From the NCBI RefSeq assembly GCF_009601015.1, contig NZ_WITJ01000003.1:124001-188000 (forward strand): DNA of 64,000 nt, given 5' to 3'. Below are positions 44,120 through 54,729 of the stretch, piece by piece; within the stretch, counting starts at the first letter, position 1; each line of letters opens with the position of its first letter. Position numbers and translations under genes: made by a program. The notes under the pieces are model-generated. The model was not told where the DNA came from. It saw only the letters and a list, made by a program, of their open reading frames with translations, and did no database searches. Source of the stretch: Lactococcus hircilactis (GTDB lineage Bacteria > Bacillota > Bacilli > Lactobacillales > Streptococcaceae).

Positions 44120-45371
44120 ACAATGCACGCCAGCCAATATCATGGCGATAAAAGAGACCGTCGGACTGGATTTTTTTGGCTTCAGCATACACTTTGGTTT
44201 GTGCTTCTTTTAGTGTTTTTTCTTTTCGGGCAAGAAACAAAACGCGACCGCCATTCGTAAGCCATTGTTCGTTTTGCTTTTTGGTACCACTATGAAAGAC
44301 GAGCGTTTCAGAATCTAATTCATCTAAGCCATTGATCACACTGCCTTTTTGAGGAGCATCTGGATAACCTGTCGCAGCAAGGACGATGCCTAAGACCTGA
44401 TCTGTTGACCATTTTAGTGGGGTTGTTTTTTTATTGAGCAAATCTAAGATGACTTGGGCAAGATCATTTTCTAAGCGTGGGAGGATGACTTGAGTTTCAG
44501 GATCTCCAAATCGTGCATTAAATTCGATGACTTTTGGCCCTTTATCTGTCAAGATCAATCCAGCATAGAGCACTCCTGTGAAGCTGCGATTTTGGTCTTT
44601 CATGGCAGCGATTGCGGGGATCAGGATTTCTGACATCGCTGTATCTGTTGTTACTTTGGAGATTTGTGGAAGATCTGAGTATGCGCCCATCCCACCTGTG
44701 TTGGGACCTTTATCTCCATCACACGCACGTTTGTGATCTTGCGAGAGGGTGAGTGGTAGAATCAGCTCATCGTGAACCAGCGCCATAAAGGAAAATTCTT
44801 CTCCTTCTAAAAATTCTTCGATGACGACTTTTGTTCCTGTTTTGCCAAACTTCTCGTCACACATCATTTCTCGAAGTGCTGTTTGTGCGATTTCAAGTGT
44901 TGGTGCGACAACCACACCTTTTCCTGCCGCTAAACCATCTGCTTTAATGACAATTGGAGCGCCGACTTTTTCAAGATACGCCTGTGCTGCTTCATAATCT
45001 GAAAATGCTTCGTAATCAGCGGTCGGGATTTGATATTTTTTCATCAGCTCTTTTGCAAAGGTTTTACTGCCTTCAATGAGCGCTGCATTTTTTCTTGGTC
45101 CAAAAATCGGTAATCCTTCCTTTTCAAACGCGTCAACAATTCCTAAACTCAAAGGAACTTCTGGTCCGACAAAGGTAAGTGCGATGGTGTGTTTTTTTGC
45201 AAAAGCAATCAACCCTTCAAAATCAGTTTCTTTGATGGGAATGATTTGAGCAACGTCCATCATGCCTTCATTTCCTGGTGCCACATAGACTTGCTCAACG
45301 TTTTTTGATTGTGCAAACTTCCATGCTAATGCGTGTTCACGTCCACCAGAACCAACAACTAAAACTTTCAT
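44118..45371 (-). CDS. purD: Phosphoribosylamine-glycine ligase
   Basis: Second step of de novo purine synthesis: ATP-dependent joining of glycine to phosphoribosylamine. It is 417 aa, ATP-grasp fold: VVGSGGREHALAW at the N-terminus, GLAAGKGV, FNARFGDPETQ. The start at 45371 has TTGGAG 6 nt upstream. It follows purH by 15 bp in one unit. Confidence 0.97.
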   Translation of the reverse strand: MKVLVVGSGGREHALAWKFAQSKNVEQVYVAPGNEGMMDVAQIIPIKETDFEGLIAFAKKHTIALTFVGPEVPLSLGIVDAFEKEGLPIFGPRKNAALIEGSKTFAKELMKKYQIPTADYEAFSDYEAAQAYLEKVGAPIVIKADGLAAGKGVVVAPTLEIAQTALREMMCDEKFGKTGTKVVIEEFLEGEEFSFMALVHDELILPLTLSQDHKRACDGDKGPNTGGMGAYSDLPQISKVTTDTAMSEILIPAIAAMKDQNRSFTGVLYAGLILTDKGPKVIEFNARFGDPETQVILPRLENDLAQVILDLLNKKTTPLKWSTDQVLGIVLAATGYPDAPQKGSVINGLDELDSETLVFHSGTKKQNEQWLTNGGRVLFLARKEKTLKEAQTKVYAEAKKIQSDGLFYRHDIGWRAL

Positions 45372-45386
45372 TTTTTTCTCCAATTT

Positions 45387-46943
45387 TTAATGTCTAAAAT
45401 GACGAACACCAGTGAAAATCATCGCAATTCCGTACTGATCACATGCTTTAATCACTTCGTCATCGCGTACAGAACCACCAGGTTGAATGATGGCTTTCAC
45501 TCCTGCTTTTGCAATCTCATCAATGTTGTCTGCAAAAGGAAAGAATGCATCTGAGGCGAGCACTGCATTTTCTGTCAGTACTGACGATTTTTTGAATGCT
45601 TCTGATAAGGCGATTTTTACGGAGCCTACACGATTGGTTTGACCTGGTCCAACTCCTAAAGTTTGGTTTTGATTCGCCACTAAAATGCCGTTAGATTTGA
45701 CGAATTTACACGCTTTCCACGCAAATTCGAGCGCTTGTTTTTGCGTTTTTGTCGGTTGTGTTTTTGTTGGAACTGACCATTCCATTGGATTTTCTTCGAT
45801 GATGTCTTGGTTTTGAACTAAAAGACCACCGATTACTCCTGTATATTCCATTTCTTTTTTGGAAGCTTGGGCTTGTGAAAAATCAAGTTGAAGAATCCGT
45901 AAATTTTTCTTTTTGGTTGTTAAAATATCTAGTGCTTCGTCAGAATAACTTGGTGCGATGATAATTTCGAGGAAAATTTCGTGCATTTTTTTTGCGGTAG
46001 CTGCGTCAACTTCGCGATTTAAGACAACGATTCCACCAAAAATAGAAACTGGATCTGCTTCAAAAGCATAGTCCCAAGCACGCGTGATGGTTTTTGCTTG
46101 TCCAATACCACATGGATTCATGTGTTTTAATGCGACAACTGTCGGTTGGTCAAGAAAATCACGTGCAATTTTGATGGCTGCATCGGCATCTCTGATGTTA
46201 TTAAATGAAAGTGATTTTCCATTGAGTTGTTTGGCTTGTGCAATAGAGAAACTTGTTGGTAGTGCGGTTTGATAAAAAACAGCTGCTTGTTGTGGATTTT
46301 CACCATAACGCAAGCGTTGATTGAGATCGTAAGTTAAAGTGGTAGATTCAGGATCTGTAATATGGTTTTGTTTCCCGAGATAATCTGCAATGAGGGCATC
46401 GTAACTTGCAGTATGACGAAAAACTTTTGCAGCGAGTTCTTGGCGAAAAGCGAGCGTTGTTTCTCCGTTTTCAGACAGCTCCGTCACTACTTGTGCGTAG
46501 TCATCTGGATCGACAACTACAGTGACAGCAGCGTGATTTTTTGCAGCAGAACGCAACATGGAAGGCCCACCGATGTCAATTTTTTCGATCATCTCATCTG
46601 GCGTTCCTCCTTTAAGTAAGGTGTCTTTGAAGGGATAAAGATTAACAACCACAAGATCAATTGGTTCAATCCCGTGGACTTTCATTTGCGTCATGTGCGT
46701 TTCTAAGTCTCTTCGTCCAAGAAGAGCACCGTGGATCATAGGATGCAGTGTTTTCACACGTCCATCCATCATTTCAGGGAATCCTGTCACTTCATCAATC
46801 GCGATCGTTCGGATATTTTCTTGATCTAACGTTTGTTTTGTTCCGCCGGTTGAAATAATTTCCCAGCCTAGATTTTGGAGTGCTTTTGCAAATTCAGCAA
46901 TGCCTGTTTTGTCAGATACGCTCATTAAGACACGTTTTGTCAT
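45387..46943 (-). CDS. purH: Bifunctional AICAR formyltransferase/IMP cyclohydrolase
   Basis: Last two steps to IMP. It is 518 aa: N-terminal methylglyoxal-synthase-like cyclohydrolase domain ([37 protein letters not shown]) and C-terminal transformylase domain ([41 protein letters not shown]). A palindrome copy encodes SSVLTEN shortly before SDAFFPF. First gene of the purHD unit behind a PurBox promoter. Confidence 0.98.
   Translation of the reverse strand: MTKRVLMSVSDKTGIAEFAKALQNLGWEIISTGGTKQTLDQENIRTIAIDEVTGFPEMMDGRVKTLHPMIHGALLGRRDLETHMTQMKVHGIEPIDLVVVNLYPFKDTLLKGGTPDEMIEKIDIGGPSMLRSAAKNHAAVTVVVDPDDYAQVVTELSENGETTLAFRQELAAKVFRHTASYDALIADYLGKQNHITDPESTTLTYDLNQRLRYGENPQQAAVFYQTALPTSFSIAQAKQLNGKSLSFNNIRDADAAIKIARDFLDQPTVVALKHMNPCGIGQAKTITRAWDYAFEADPVSIFGGIVVLNREVDAATAKKMHEIFLEIIIAPSYSDEALDILTTKKKNLRILQLDFSQAQASKKEMEYTGVIGGLLVQNQDIIEENPMEWSVPTKTQPTKTQKQALEFAWKACKFVKSNGILVANQNQTLGVGPGQTNRVGSVKIALSEAFKKSSVLTENAVLASDAFFPFADNIDEIAKAGVKAIIQPGGSVRDDEVIKACDQYGIAMIFTGVRHFRH
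45574..45585. repeat. Palindrome copy in purH
   Basis: Exact core, encodes SSVLTE. Confidence 0.95.
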
Positions 46944-46993
46944 TTTTTCTCACTTTCAATCGTTGTCAGTTACTTTTTAATTGCTATACTTCT

Positions 46994-47069
46994 ATTCTAA
47001 ATAAAATGTTCGTAAATAAAAAGTCTCGAATGGATTTTTCGAGATTTTTTTGTTCTATTGTTCGGAAAT
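46994..47069 (-). promoter_or_regulatory. PurBox promoter of purHD
   Basis: PurBox ATTTCCGAACAAT (47069-47057), a degenerate copy ATTTACGAACATT 52 bp downstream overlapping the -35 position (47017-47005), then TAGAAT as -10 (46999-46994). The CCGAAC core is about 76 bp from the predicted start site, as known for lactococcal PurR activation. Confidence 0.85.
47024..47044 (-). terminator. Terminator of hpt
   Basis: TCTCGAA / TTCGAGA stem followed by a T run on the minus strand, lying between the two PurBox-like sequences of the purH promoter. Confidence 0.75.
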
Positions 47070-47071
47070 AA

Positions 47072-47614
47072 TTAATCTTTGATTAAAAAATCAGTATTGA
47101 AAATGCCTATGTATGGCAATTGACGATAACGTTCTGCATAATCAATGCCATAACCAACAACAAATTCATCTGGAACTTCAAATCCGATATAATCTCCGTT
47201 GATTTTAACTTTGCGCCCTGCTGGCTTATCCAAAAGGGAGATGATTTTCACGGAATTTGCACCGCGGTGCGCGAGTAAATTTTTGACATAAAGCAGTGTA
47301 TTTCCAGAGTCAATGATGTCTTCACAAATTAAAATATCGCGTCCTTGTGCTTTTGTATCTAAATCCTTCAAGATTCGAACTTCACCAGATGTGCTTAATC
47401 CATTGCCATAACTTGAAACATCCATGAAATCAACTTGTGCATCGATAGAGAGTGCTTTGAGTAAATCAACAGTGAACATGATGGATCCCTTTAGAATCCC
47501 CACAATCAATGGATTTTTTCCAGCGTAATCCGTTGAAATCTCATGCGCGAGTGCTTTGACTCTGCTTTCAATTTCTTTTTCTGTAAATAAAACTTCCTTT
47601 AAATGAGGGTGCAT
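47072..47614 (-). CDS. hpt: Hypoxanthine-guanine phosphoribosyltransferase
   Basis: Purine salvage enzyme that makes IMP and GMP from bases and PRPP. It is 180 aa with the PRPP motif LICEDIIDSGNTL and the DYIGFEVPDEFVVGYG region. It has its own PurBox promoter about 95 bp upstream, so salvage is placed under the same control as de novo synthesis. Confidence 0.96.
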   Translation of the reverse strand: MHPHLKEVLFTEKEIESRVKALAHEISTDYAGKNPLIVGILKGSIMFTVDLLKALSIDAQVDFMDVSSYGNGLSTSGEVRILKDLDTKAQGRDILICEDIIDSGNTLLYVKNLLAHRGANSVKIISLLDKPAGRKVKINGDYIGFEVPDEFVVGYGIDYAERYRQLPYIGIFNTDFLIKD

Positions 47615-47643
47615 TTTTCACTCAATTCTAATCTTTTTCTTTT

Positions 47644-47719
47644 ATTGTATCGCAAAATTTACTCATTTTCGAGTGTTTTCATTCAAAATGGCGCATAATC
47701 TCAGAAAATGTTCGGATTT
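47644..47719 (-). promoter_or_regulatory. PurBox promoter of hpt
   Basis: PurBox AAATCCGAACATT (47719-47707), directly after the purN stop, and -10 TACAAT (47649-47644); the box-to-start spacing is again about 76 bp. Confidence 0.8.
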
Positions 47720-47720
47720 T

Positions 47721-48320
47721 TTACTTTAAAAATCTTCCAATTACCTCAGGATAAAGCCGGTGCTCTAAGTCATGCACACTTTTTTCATAAGCACAAAGAT
47801 CAGGCAGATAAGCTAAGCGTTCTTGGGCAATAATCTCTCCAGTATCCACTCCTTCATCTACAAAATGGACGGTAACACCACAGCCGTGTTGTCTTGCGTG
47901 ACTTTCTTCAATCGCGTGAGGTGATCCTGCAAAATCAGGCAGATAAGAAGGATGAATATTAATGATTCTTCCTTTGTAAGCATCAAGTAAGGTTTTAGAG
48001 ATGATTTTCATGTACCCTGCAAGGACGATGAGAGAAACCTCATTTTCTTCACATAATGTGACGATTTTTCGCTCGTAATCTTCTTTATTTTGACAGTCTT
48101 TAAGTTCAATACTCACACTTTTTATGCCTAAATGGGCAGCACGTTTGAGGACATAAGCATCGTGATGGTCGGAAAATACAAGTGCGACAGCAGTTTTAAA
48201 TTGCGTAGCGATGGCTTGAAAATTTGAGCCATTTCCAGATGCAAAAACGGCGATCCGAATTGGGCGGTGGGTGGTATGCTCTGAATGGCAAAAAGGATTT
48301 GATTCTAGCTGTTTTTTCAT
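47721..48320 (-). CDS. purN: Phosphoribosylglycinamide formyltransferase
   Basis: Formylates GAR with formyl-THF. It is 199 aa including about 20 extra N-terminal residues before the normal [16 protein letters not shown] start. The catalytic block is [13 protein letters not shown] with the downstream Asp in FVDEGVDTG. The ATG overlaps the purM stop by 4 bp. Confidence 0.96.
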   Translation of the reverse strand: MKKQLESNPFCHSEHTTHRPIRIAVFASGNGSNFQAIATQFKTAVALVFSDHHDAYVLKRAAHLGIKSVSIELKDCQNKEDYERKIVTLCEENEVSLIVLAGYMKIISKTLLDAYKGRIINIHPSYLPDFAGSPHAIEESHARQHGCGVTVHFVDEGVDTGEIIAQERLAYLPDLCAYEKSVHDLEHRLYPEVIGRFLK

Positions 48321-49333
48321 TCGATGATCACAGCTTTTTCTTTGCGTGAAACCATTTGTCCAATTTCAAATGCACCGAGTTCATCTTTAATGGCTTGGGC
48401 ATTTTCTGGCGCTACTGCAAGGACCATACCTAGACCCATATTAAAAATTTCAAACATTTCTTCGTGTTTAATTTTTCCATAATTTTCGAGTGCTTTAAAA
48501 ATCGGAAGAATCGGCCAGCTCCCTTCTTTGATCTGTGCTGTGAGCGTTGAGTTGAACATTCGAGGAAGATTTTCTTGGAATCCGCCTCCCGTAATGTGTG
48601 CAATTCCTTTGATTTTTTGTGCTTTGATGAATGGCAAAAGCGCGCTAACGTAGATTTTTGTGGGCGTTAAAAGTTCATCAATCAGTGGTTGAGTGAGTTC
48701 TGGCAAGGTTTCATTCATGTCAAAATCAGCAAAAACGCGACGCACAAGAGAGTAGCCATTGGAGTGGATTCCTGAGGAAGCAAGTCCGAGTAATACATCT
48801 CCTTTTTCAACATTTTTCTCTCCATCAATCAAGTTTTCTTTTTCAGCAATTCCGACTGCAAAGCCTGCAATATCATAATCATCTTCTGGCATCACTCCTG
48901 GATGTTCTGCTGTTTCTCCACCAATCAATGCTGCATTAGCTTGTACGCATCCTTTAGCAACTCCTGCGATGACTTGCTCTAATTTTTCAGGTTTCGTTTT
49001 TCCAATCGCAATATAATCCAGAAAGTATAGTGGTTCAGCTCCTGCTGCGATGATGTCGTTGACACACATGGCAACACAGTCGATCCCGATAGTATCGTGA
49101 CGATTATGCTCAATAGCGAGAACTAATTTTGTCCCAACACCGTCTGTTCCTGAAATCAAAACAGGTGCTTTGTAATCTGATAGGGCAGATAAATCAAATG
49201 CGCCGCCAAATCCACCTAATCCACCGAGCACACCTAAACGTTGCGTACTTTTTACGTGTTTTTTTATTCTGGAAACAACTTCGTAGCCTGCTTCTACATC
49301 AACTCCTGATTTTGCGTATGCGTTTTGAGACAT
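48317..49333 (-). CDS. purM: Phosphoribosylformylglycinamidine cyclo-ligase
   Basis: Forms AIR from FGAM. It is 338 aa with [34 protein letters not shown] and [12 protein letters not shown], all standard. AAAGGAGAAAAA precedes ATG. It follows purF after 78 bp that contain one palindrome copy. Confidence 0.97.
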   Translation of the reverse strand: MSQNAYAKSGVDVEAGYEVVSRIKKHVKSTQRLGVLGGLGGFGGAFDLSALSDYKAPVLISGTDGVGTKLVLAIEHNRHDTIGIDCVAMCVNDIIAAGAEPLYFLDYIAIGKTKPEKLEQVIAGVAKGCVQANAALIGGETAEHPGVMPEDDYDIAGFAVGIAEKENLIDGEKNVEKGDVLLGLASSGIHSNGYSLVRRVFADFDMNETLPELTQPLIDELLTPTKIYVSALLPFIKAQKIKGIAHITGGGFQENLPRMFNSTLTAQIKEGSWPILPIFKALENYGKIKHEEMFEIFNMGLGMVLAVAPENAQAIKDELGAFEIGQMVSRKEKAVIIE

Positions 49334-49393
49334 TTTTTCTCCTTTTGAATGTTTTTTTCGTTTATTAATTTTAGCACAGATTCCCTGTTTTCT

Positions 49394-49405
49394 GTCAGTA
49401 CTGAC
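49394..49405. repeat. Palindrome copy
   Basis: Exact core with long symmetric flanks, between purM and purF. Confidence 0.95.
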
Positions 49406-49411
49406 AGAAAT

Positions 49412-50860
49412 TTAGTGTGTGATTTCTAAGCTTTCAAGGTACTCTTTTTCGTAGTCATAGAGTGGGGTGGGGTATTTTCCGTCAAAATAAGAAAGGGTTA
49501 ATTGATCATGTCCAATTGCTTCAACTAATCCTTCTTTTGAAAGAAAATGCAAGCTGTCAGCACCGATTAATTGGCGGATTTCATCCACTGTATGATGTGC
49601 TGCAATCAGCTCATCACGACTTTGGATATCAATCCCGTAAAAACAGGGATAAGCGAGTGCTGGACTTGCGATTGCTACGTGAACTTCTTTGGCACCAGCG
49701 TCTTTAAGGAGCTGCACGATGCGTCTGCTCGTTGTCCCACGAACGATGGAATCATCCACCATAATCACACGTTTTCCCTCGACAACACCGCGCACCGCTG
49801 ACAACTTCATTCGGACGCCCTGCTCACGCAATTCTTGTGTGGGTTGAATAAATGTTCTTGCGACATATTGATTTTTGATCAATCCCATTTCGTAGGGCAA
49901 TCCAGATGCTTCTGCATAGCCAGATGCTGCAGAAAGTGAGCTGTTAGGAACGCCAATGACAATATCTGCATCAATTTGTGACTCATTTGCCAAAATTTTT
50001 CCAGATCGTTTTCTTGCAGTATGGACATTGACACCATGGATGGTGCTGTCAGGACGGGCAAAATAAATGTACTCCATTGAACAAATTTTTAGGTCCGTCT
50101 GATCCGTGTAAGTATCAAAATGAATCCCTTTGTCATCGATGACAACAATTTGTCCAGGTTCTACATCTTGAATAAATTCGGCACCAACGACATCAAAGGC
50201 GCACGTTTCAGAAGCGACAACGTAGGCCCCATTTTTTAATTTTCCTATTGATAAGGGGCGAAAGCCATTTGGATCAAGTGCTGCGACAAGTGAGGTTGGG
50301 GTCAATAACAAATAAGCAAACCCACCATTTACAGTGTTGAGCGCTTCTTTTACTTTTCCCATAAAATCAGGATGATGACTGCGTTTGATTAAGTGCATGA
50401 GAATTTCTGAATCTGAATCTGATCCAAAAATTGCACCATCTTTTTCAAGCTCACAGCGCAGTGTGACCGCATTGGTCAGATTTCCATTATGCGCAAGTCC
50501 TAAGCTGCCATCAAAGAAATTGAAGCGAAAAGGTTGAATATTTGAAATCGATGCTGATCCAGCTGTTGCATAACGCACATGGCCAATTCCAGCATTTCCT
50601 GTCAGTACTGACAGATCCTTTTCATCCCGAAAAACCTCTGTCACAAGCCCCAAACCGCGATAACGATGAAAACTTCCAGCATCATTCGTTAAAATTCCAG
50701 CACCTTCTTGTCCTCGATGTTGCAGTGCGTGTAGGCCAAAATAGGTCAATTTTGCAGCATCTGGATGTCCCCAAATCCCGAACAATCCACATTCTTCATT
50801 TAGATGACTATTTTCTGTCACATTCTCTTTTTTGCTAAACCAATTGTCTATCTCAGTCAT
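49412..50860 (-). CDS. purF: Amidophosphoribosyltransferase
   Basis: First committed step of purine synthesis. It is 482 aa from the start at 50860, which has AAGGA 6 nt upstream. A further 17 in-frame codons upstream would translate a palindrome copy and are not preferred. The N-terminal glutaminase Cys is in [13 protein letters not shown], to be exposed by propeptide cleavage; the PRPP loop is [13 protein letters not shown]. Two C-terminal Cys of the 4Fe-4S type are not obvious. A palindrome copy inside encodes DLSVLTG. Confidence 0.96.
   Translation of the reverse strand: MTEIDNWFSKKENVTENSHLNEECGLFGIWGHPDAAKLTYFGLHALQHRGQEGAGILTNDAGSFHRYRGLGLVTEVFRDEKDLSVLTGNAGIGHVRYATAGSASISNIQPFRFNFFDGSLGLAHNGNLTNAVTLRCELEKDGAIFGSDSDSEILMHLIKRSHHPDFMGKVKEALNTVNGGFAYLLLTPTSLVAALDPNGFRPLSIGKLKNGAYVVASETCAFDVVGAEFIQDVEPGQIVVIDDKGIHFDTYTDQTDLKICSMEYIYFARPDSTIHGVNVHTARKRSGKILANESQIDADIVIGVPNSSLSAASGYAEASGLPYEMGLIKNQYVARTFIQPTQELREQGVRMKLSAVRGVVEGKRVIMVDDSIVRGTTSRRIVQLLKDAGAKEVHVAIASPALAYPCFYGIDIQSRDELIAAHHTVDEIRQLIGADSLHFLSKEGLVEAIGHDQLTLSYFDGKYPTPLYDYEKEYLESLEITH
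50601..50612. repeat. Palindrome copy in purF
   Basis: Exact core, encodes DLSVLTG. Confidence 0.95.
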
Positions 50861-50869
50861 TTTTTCCTT

Positions 50870-50881
50870 GTCAGCACTGAC
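50870..50881. repeat. Palindrome variant in purF leader
   Basis: GTCAGCACTGAC, immediately upstream of the purF ribosome site. Confidence 0.9.
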
Positions 50882-50929
50882 AAAACGCATATTTTTGCTG
50901 ACACACTCCATTTCATCTTCGTTAGTTCT

Positions 50930-51005
50930 ATTTTAACGTGATTGTTCGTCAAATAAAAGTCTTGAATCGAAATTCAAGACTTTTTATCTCTTATTGTTCG
51001 GATTT
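50930..51005 (-). promoter_or_regulatory. PurBox promoter of purFMN
   Basis: PurBox AAATCCGAACAAT (51005-50993), a degenerate copy TTTGACGAACAAT 52 bp downstream (50953-50941), and TAAAAT as -10 (50935-50930). Geometry is the same as at purH. Confidence 0.85.
50955..50984. terminator. Terminator of purL
   Basis: Perfect stem AAAAGTCTTGAAT / ATTCAAGACTTTT with a CGAA loop, located between the two PurBox sequences of the purF promoter. Confidence 0.9.
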
Positions 51006-54000
51006 TCATTTATTCAAGAAATAATTGACACCCGCTTCAAAAATCTTTTGATCGTATTCGCCAATGACGTTTTTGAAAATATCCTGTCCCATCCGCTCAG
51101 AATGACCCATCTTTCCAAGAATGTGTCCATCCTCAGAAATAATGCCTTCAATCGCCTGAACGGATCCATTTGGATTATATCGTTCATCCATCGTAGGCAC
51201 ATTGTCCTGATCGACGTACTGCGAAATGACCTGACCTTTTTCTGTCAGTACTGACAACAGCTCTGAAGTGGCTACAAATTTTCCTTCACCATGAGAAATC
51301 GCAACATTTTGAATTTCTCCTGTTTTTGTCAGTTGCAACCACGGCGATTTTGCACCCGTCATGCGCGTTCTGACAATTTTTGATTGGTGACGATCACTAT
51401 TATTTCTGACCAACGTTGGCGAATTTTTCGTGACTTGTCCAAATTTTCCGTACGGTAACAATCCAGATTTTATCAGCGCTTGAAATCCATTACAAATTCC
51501 CAAAATCAACCCGTCGCGTGACAATAAATCCTCCACAGCCACTCGAATTTTCTCATTCATCAAAACGGTCGTGATGAATTTTCCAGAACCATCCGGCTCA
51601 TCACCAGCAGAAAAACCACCAGAGAGCATCAGAATTTGAGATGCTGAGATTTGTTTTGCAAACTCATCAATAGAATCCTCAATTTGGCGCGCAGATTGAT
51701 TTCTGAACACAGAGATCTTCGTCTTTGCACCCGCCGCTTCAAACGCACGCGCACTGTCATACTCACAGTTCGTACCAGGAAATACAGGAATAAACACCTG
51801 TGGCTGACCACGAAAAACAGTTGATTTTTGATTTCTGTCAGTACTGACAACATCAATTTTCGCTACTTTTTGAGTATCATCCGTTGATACTACTGGATAA
51901 ACCGCACTAAATTTTCCTTGCCAAGCTGAAATGGCCTCATCAATCGTGATGATTTCACCATTGATCTCTAATTCAGCAGCAGCTGTTGTCATCCCAAGAA
52001 ATTCTGCCTGTTCAAAATCCAATTTTGAGCGACTTTCCACCACAATTGATCCAATATTTTTATCAAATAAATGGTCACAAACAACAGAGAGTCCGATTTT
52101 ATTTCCAAAACTCATCTTTGCAAGTCCTTCAGCCAATCCACCTTCTTTAATCACAAAACTTGAAACAATATCCCCAGACGTGATGGCGTGATGGATAAAA
52201 TCAAAATTGCGACTCAAAAGTGCCGTATCTGGCATAAAATCAGCTTTTGGCGTATGTTTGATCAAGTAAAGATAATGATCTGCTGCTTTTAATTCAGACG
52301 AAATAATCTGACGTGCATCTGCAGTTTGAACCGCAAACGAGATTAATGTTGGGGGGACTGTCAATTCTTCAAATGTTCCTGACATCGAATCTTTCCCACC
52401 AATAGCAGCCAATCCAAACTCATGTTGAACTTGAATCGCACCAAGAAGCGCAGCAAACGGTTTTCCCCATTTTTCAGGATCATGTCCTAAGCGTTCAAAA
52501 TATTCTTGAAATGAAAATCGAATGCCTTGCCATTTTCCACCCAAAGCAACGATTTTTGCCATTGATTCCACCACCGCATAAGCTGCACCGTGAAATGGAG
52601 ACCATGCTGATAAATCTGGATTATATCCAAAAGTCAATAAACTTGCTGTATTTGTTTTGCCGTGGCGCACAGGAATTTTATGAACGGATCCTTCTGTTTC
52701 AGTCAATTGATACTTCCCACCAAAAGGCATCAGTACGGTCGTTCCACCAATAGTAGCATCAAAACTTTCAATCATGCCTTGTAAACTTGCCACATTATCC
52801 TGCTTCAAATGATCCAAAAACTGAGTTTTTAACGCTTCATTGCGTGCTGGACGAGCAAATGGATCCCCTTTTATTTCCGTTTCAACTTGCACACCAATTT
52901 CTTGTTTTGCCCCATTCGTGTTCAAAAAATCGCGTGAAATATCCACAATTGACGTCTTTTGCCATGTCATGACTAAGCGATTTGTATCCGTCACCTCAGC
53001 GACAACCACAGCATTCAAATTTTCCATTTCAGCATAATGAATGAATGCTTCAACATCACTTGGTGCAACGACAACAGCCATCCGCTCTTGCGATTCAGAA
53101 ATTGCAAGTTCTGATCCATTCAACCCTTGATATTTCACAGGTACTTTATCCAAGTCAATCAAAAGCCCATCAGCCAATTCTCCAATCGCAACTGCGACGC
53201 CACCTGCACCAAAATCATTACATTTTTTGATTAATGTCGTTACTTTTTGCTCACGGAATAAGCGCTGAATTTTTCGCTCCGTTGGTGCATTTCCTTTTTG
53301 AACCTCAGAAGACGCTGTTTCAACAGAATGTACCGTGTGAGATTTGGATGACCCTGTCGCACCACCAATCCCATCACGACCTGTTGCACCACCAAGTAAA
53401 ATAATCTTGTCTCCCGGATCTGAAGAATCCCTACGAACATTCGCTACTGGCGCAGCCGCAACAACAGCTCCTGTCTCCAAATGTTTTGCTTTGAATCCTG
53501 GATGATAAAGCTCACGCACAAAACTCGTTGCCAATCCGATTTGATTTCCATAAGAAGAATTTCCTCGTGCAGAATTTTTAGAAATCAATTTTTGTGCCAA
53601 TTTTCCTGTCCGAGTTGCCTCAATCGGCTCTAAAATATTCGCCCCACCAGAAATCCGCATCGCTTGATACACATAAGATCGCCCAGACAATGGATCTCTA
53701 ATTGCTCCGCCAATACATGTCGATGCCCCACCAAAAGGTTCAATTTCTGTCGGATGATTATGTGTCTCATTTTTGAACATCAATAACCAAGGCTCTTTTT
53801 TTCCATCCACATCCACATCAATATAAATCGAACACGCATTAATTTCATCTGTGATTTCAAGATCTTCAAGTAAGCCAAATTGACGCGCTTCACGCGCATT
53901 AATCGTTGCCATATCCATCAAGGTCATGTTTTTTTGATTGCGATGTGTCACTTTTCGCATATTTAAATACGTTGAAAACGCATTTTGCAAACTCTCTTGA

Positions 54001-54719
54001 AATTTTCCTTCTTCAAACGCGACTGATTTGATGACGGTCTCAAATGTCGTATGCCGACAATGATCTGACCAATACGTATCTAGGACTTTCAGTTCCGTAT
54101 CACTTGGATTGCGCTTTTCTACATCTCTGAAATAATCCTGAATAAAAATTAAATCAGCAAGCGTCATTGCCATTCCTTTTTCCGTCAAAAATTCATCTAA
54201 TTGCGCAGCGCTAAACGTAATGAACCCCTCATAGATTTCGACCGTTTTTGGGGCGATTGCTGCATCAATTGCAAGCGGTAAATCTAAGTTTTTCTCTCGA
54301 CACTCAATAGGATTGATTAAATAAGCCTTGATTTTACTCAATTCATCAAAAGTGATGCCCTCAAAAACAAAAACTTTTCCACTTTTAATTTTAACTGCTT
54401 CATTTCCAGTCAATAACGTCAAGCATTGCTCAGCAGAATCTGCCCGTTGATCATATTGCCCTGGTAAAAATTCGATTGCAAAATAAATTTTCCCCGAAAC
54501 ATCAAGAACATCAAAAACCTCATCTGTCACGACCTCAGAAAAAACATGACCTTTAGCGATTTCCAACTCCTCTTTTGAGAGATTAAAACAATCATAACTA
54601 TTGATTAATCGAACCGATTGAATGTCTAACTTCAAAGACTCATTTAATTCCCGTTTCAATGCGAAACTTTCTGTTGCAAAATCTCCTTGTTTTTCAACAA
54701 AAATGCGAAATTGATTCAT
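51006..54719 (-). CDS. purL: Phosphoribosylformylglycinamidine synthase (single-chain)
   Basis: Converts FGAR, glutamine and ATP to FGAM. It is 1237 aa, the one-chain streptococcal/clostridial type carrying PurS-like, synthetase and glutaminase parts; no purS or purQ is present. Visible motifs are DTYWSDHCRHTTFE, KNETHNHPTEIEPFGG, GGKDSMSGTFE and, in the C-terminal glutaminase, PGTNCEYDSA and the nucleophile in LILGICNGFQ. The start at 54719 follows AAGGAG. Two palindromes lie within: VVSTDRN at the synthetase-glutaminase junction and LLSVLTEK near the C-terminus. Confidence 0.96.
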   Translation of the reverse strand: MNQFRIFVEKQGDFATESFALKRELNESLKLDIQSVRLINSYDCFNLSKEELEIAKGHVFSEVVTDEVFDVLDVSGKIYFAIEFLPGQYDQRADSAEQCLTLLTGNEAVKIKSGKVFVFEGITFDELSKIKAYLINPIECREKNLDLPLAIDAAIAPKTVEIYEGFITFSAAQLDEFLTEKGMAMTLADLIFIQDYFRDVEKRNPSDTELKVLDTYWSDHCRHTTFETVIKSVAFEEGKFQESLQNAFSTYLNMRKVTHRNQKNMTLMDMATINAREARQFGLLEDLEITDEINACSIYIDVDVDGKKEPWLLMFKNETHNHPTEIEPFGGASTCIGGAIRDPLSGRSYVYQAMRISGGANILEPIEATRTGKLAQKLISKNSARGNSSYGNQIGLATSFVRELYHPGFKAKHLETGAVVAAAPVANVRRDSSDPGDKIILLGGATGRDGIGGATGSSKSHTVHSVETASSEVQKGNAPTERKIQRLFREQKVTTLIKKCNDFGAGGVAVAIGELADGLLIDLDKVPVKYQGLNGSELAISESQERMAVVVAPSDVEAFIHYAEMENLNAVVVAEVTDTNRLVMTWQKTSIVDISRDFLNTNGAKQEIGVQVETEIKGDPFARPARNEALKTQFLDHLKQDNVASLQGMIESFDATIGGTTVLMPFGGKYQLTETEGSVHKIPVRHGKTNTASLLTFGYNPDLSAWSPFHGAAYAVVESMAKIVALGGKWQGIRFSFQEYFERLGHDPEKWGKPFAALLGAIQVQHEFGLAAIGGKDSMSGTFEELTVPPTLISFAVQTADARQIISSELKAADHYLYLIKHTPKADFMPDTALLSRNFDFIHHAITSGDIVSSFVIKEGGLAEGLAKMSFGNKIGLSVVCDHLFDKNIGSIVVESRSKLDFEQAEFLGMTTAAAELEINGEIITIDEAISAWQGKFSAVYPVVSTDDTQKVAKIDVVSTDRNQKSTVFRGQPQVFIPVFPGTNCEYDSARAFEAAGAKTKISVFRNQSARQIEDSIDEFAKQISASQILMLSGGFSAGDEPDGSGKFITTVLMNEKIRVAVEDLLSRDGLILGICNGFQALIKSGLLPYGKFGQVTKNSPTLVRNNSDRHQSKIVRTRMTGAKSPWLQLTKTGEIQNVAISHGEGKFVATSELLSVLTEKGQVISQYVDQDNVPTMDERYNPNGSVQAIEGIISEDGHILGKMGHSERMGQDIFKNVIGEYDQKIFEAGVNYFLNK
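51244..51255. repeat. Palindrome copy in purL
   Basis: Exact core, encodes LLSVLTE. Confidence 0.95.
51837..51848. repeat. Palindrome copy in purL
   Basis: Exact core, encodes VVSTDRN in the alternative frame. Confidence 0.95.
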
Positions 54720-54729
54720 TTTATTCTCC

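Noticed and set aside
50861-50911. Longer purF starting at 50911
   Set aside because: The extra 17 codons translate a palindrome copy; a good ribosome site precedes the ATG at 50860.
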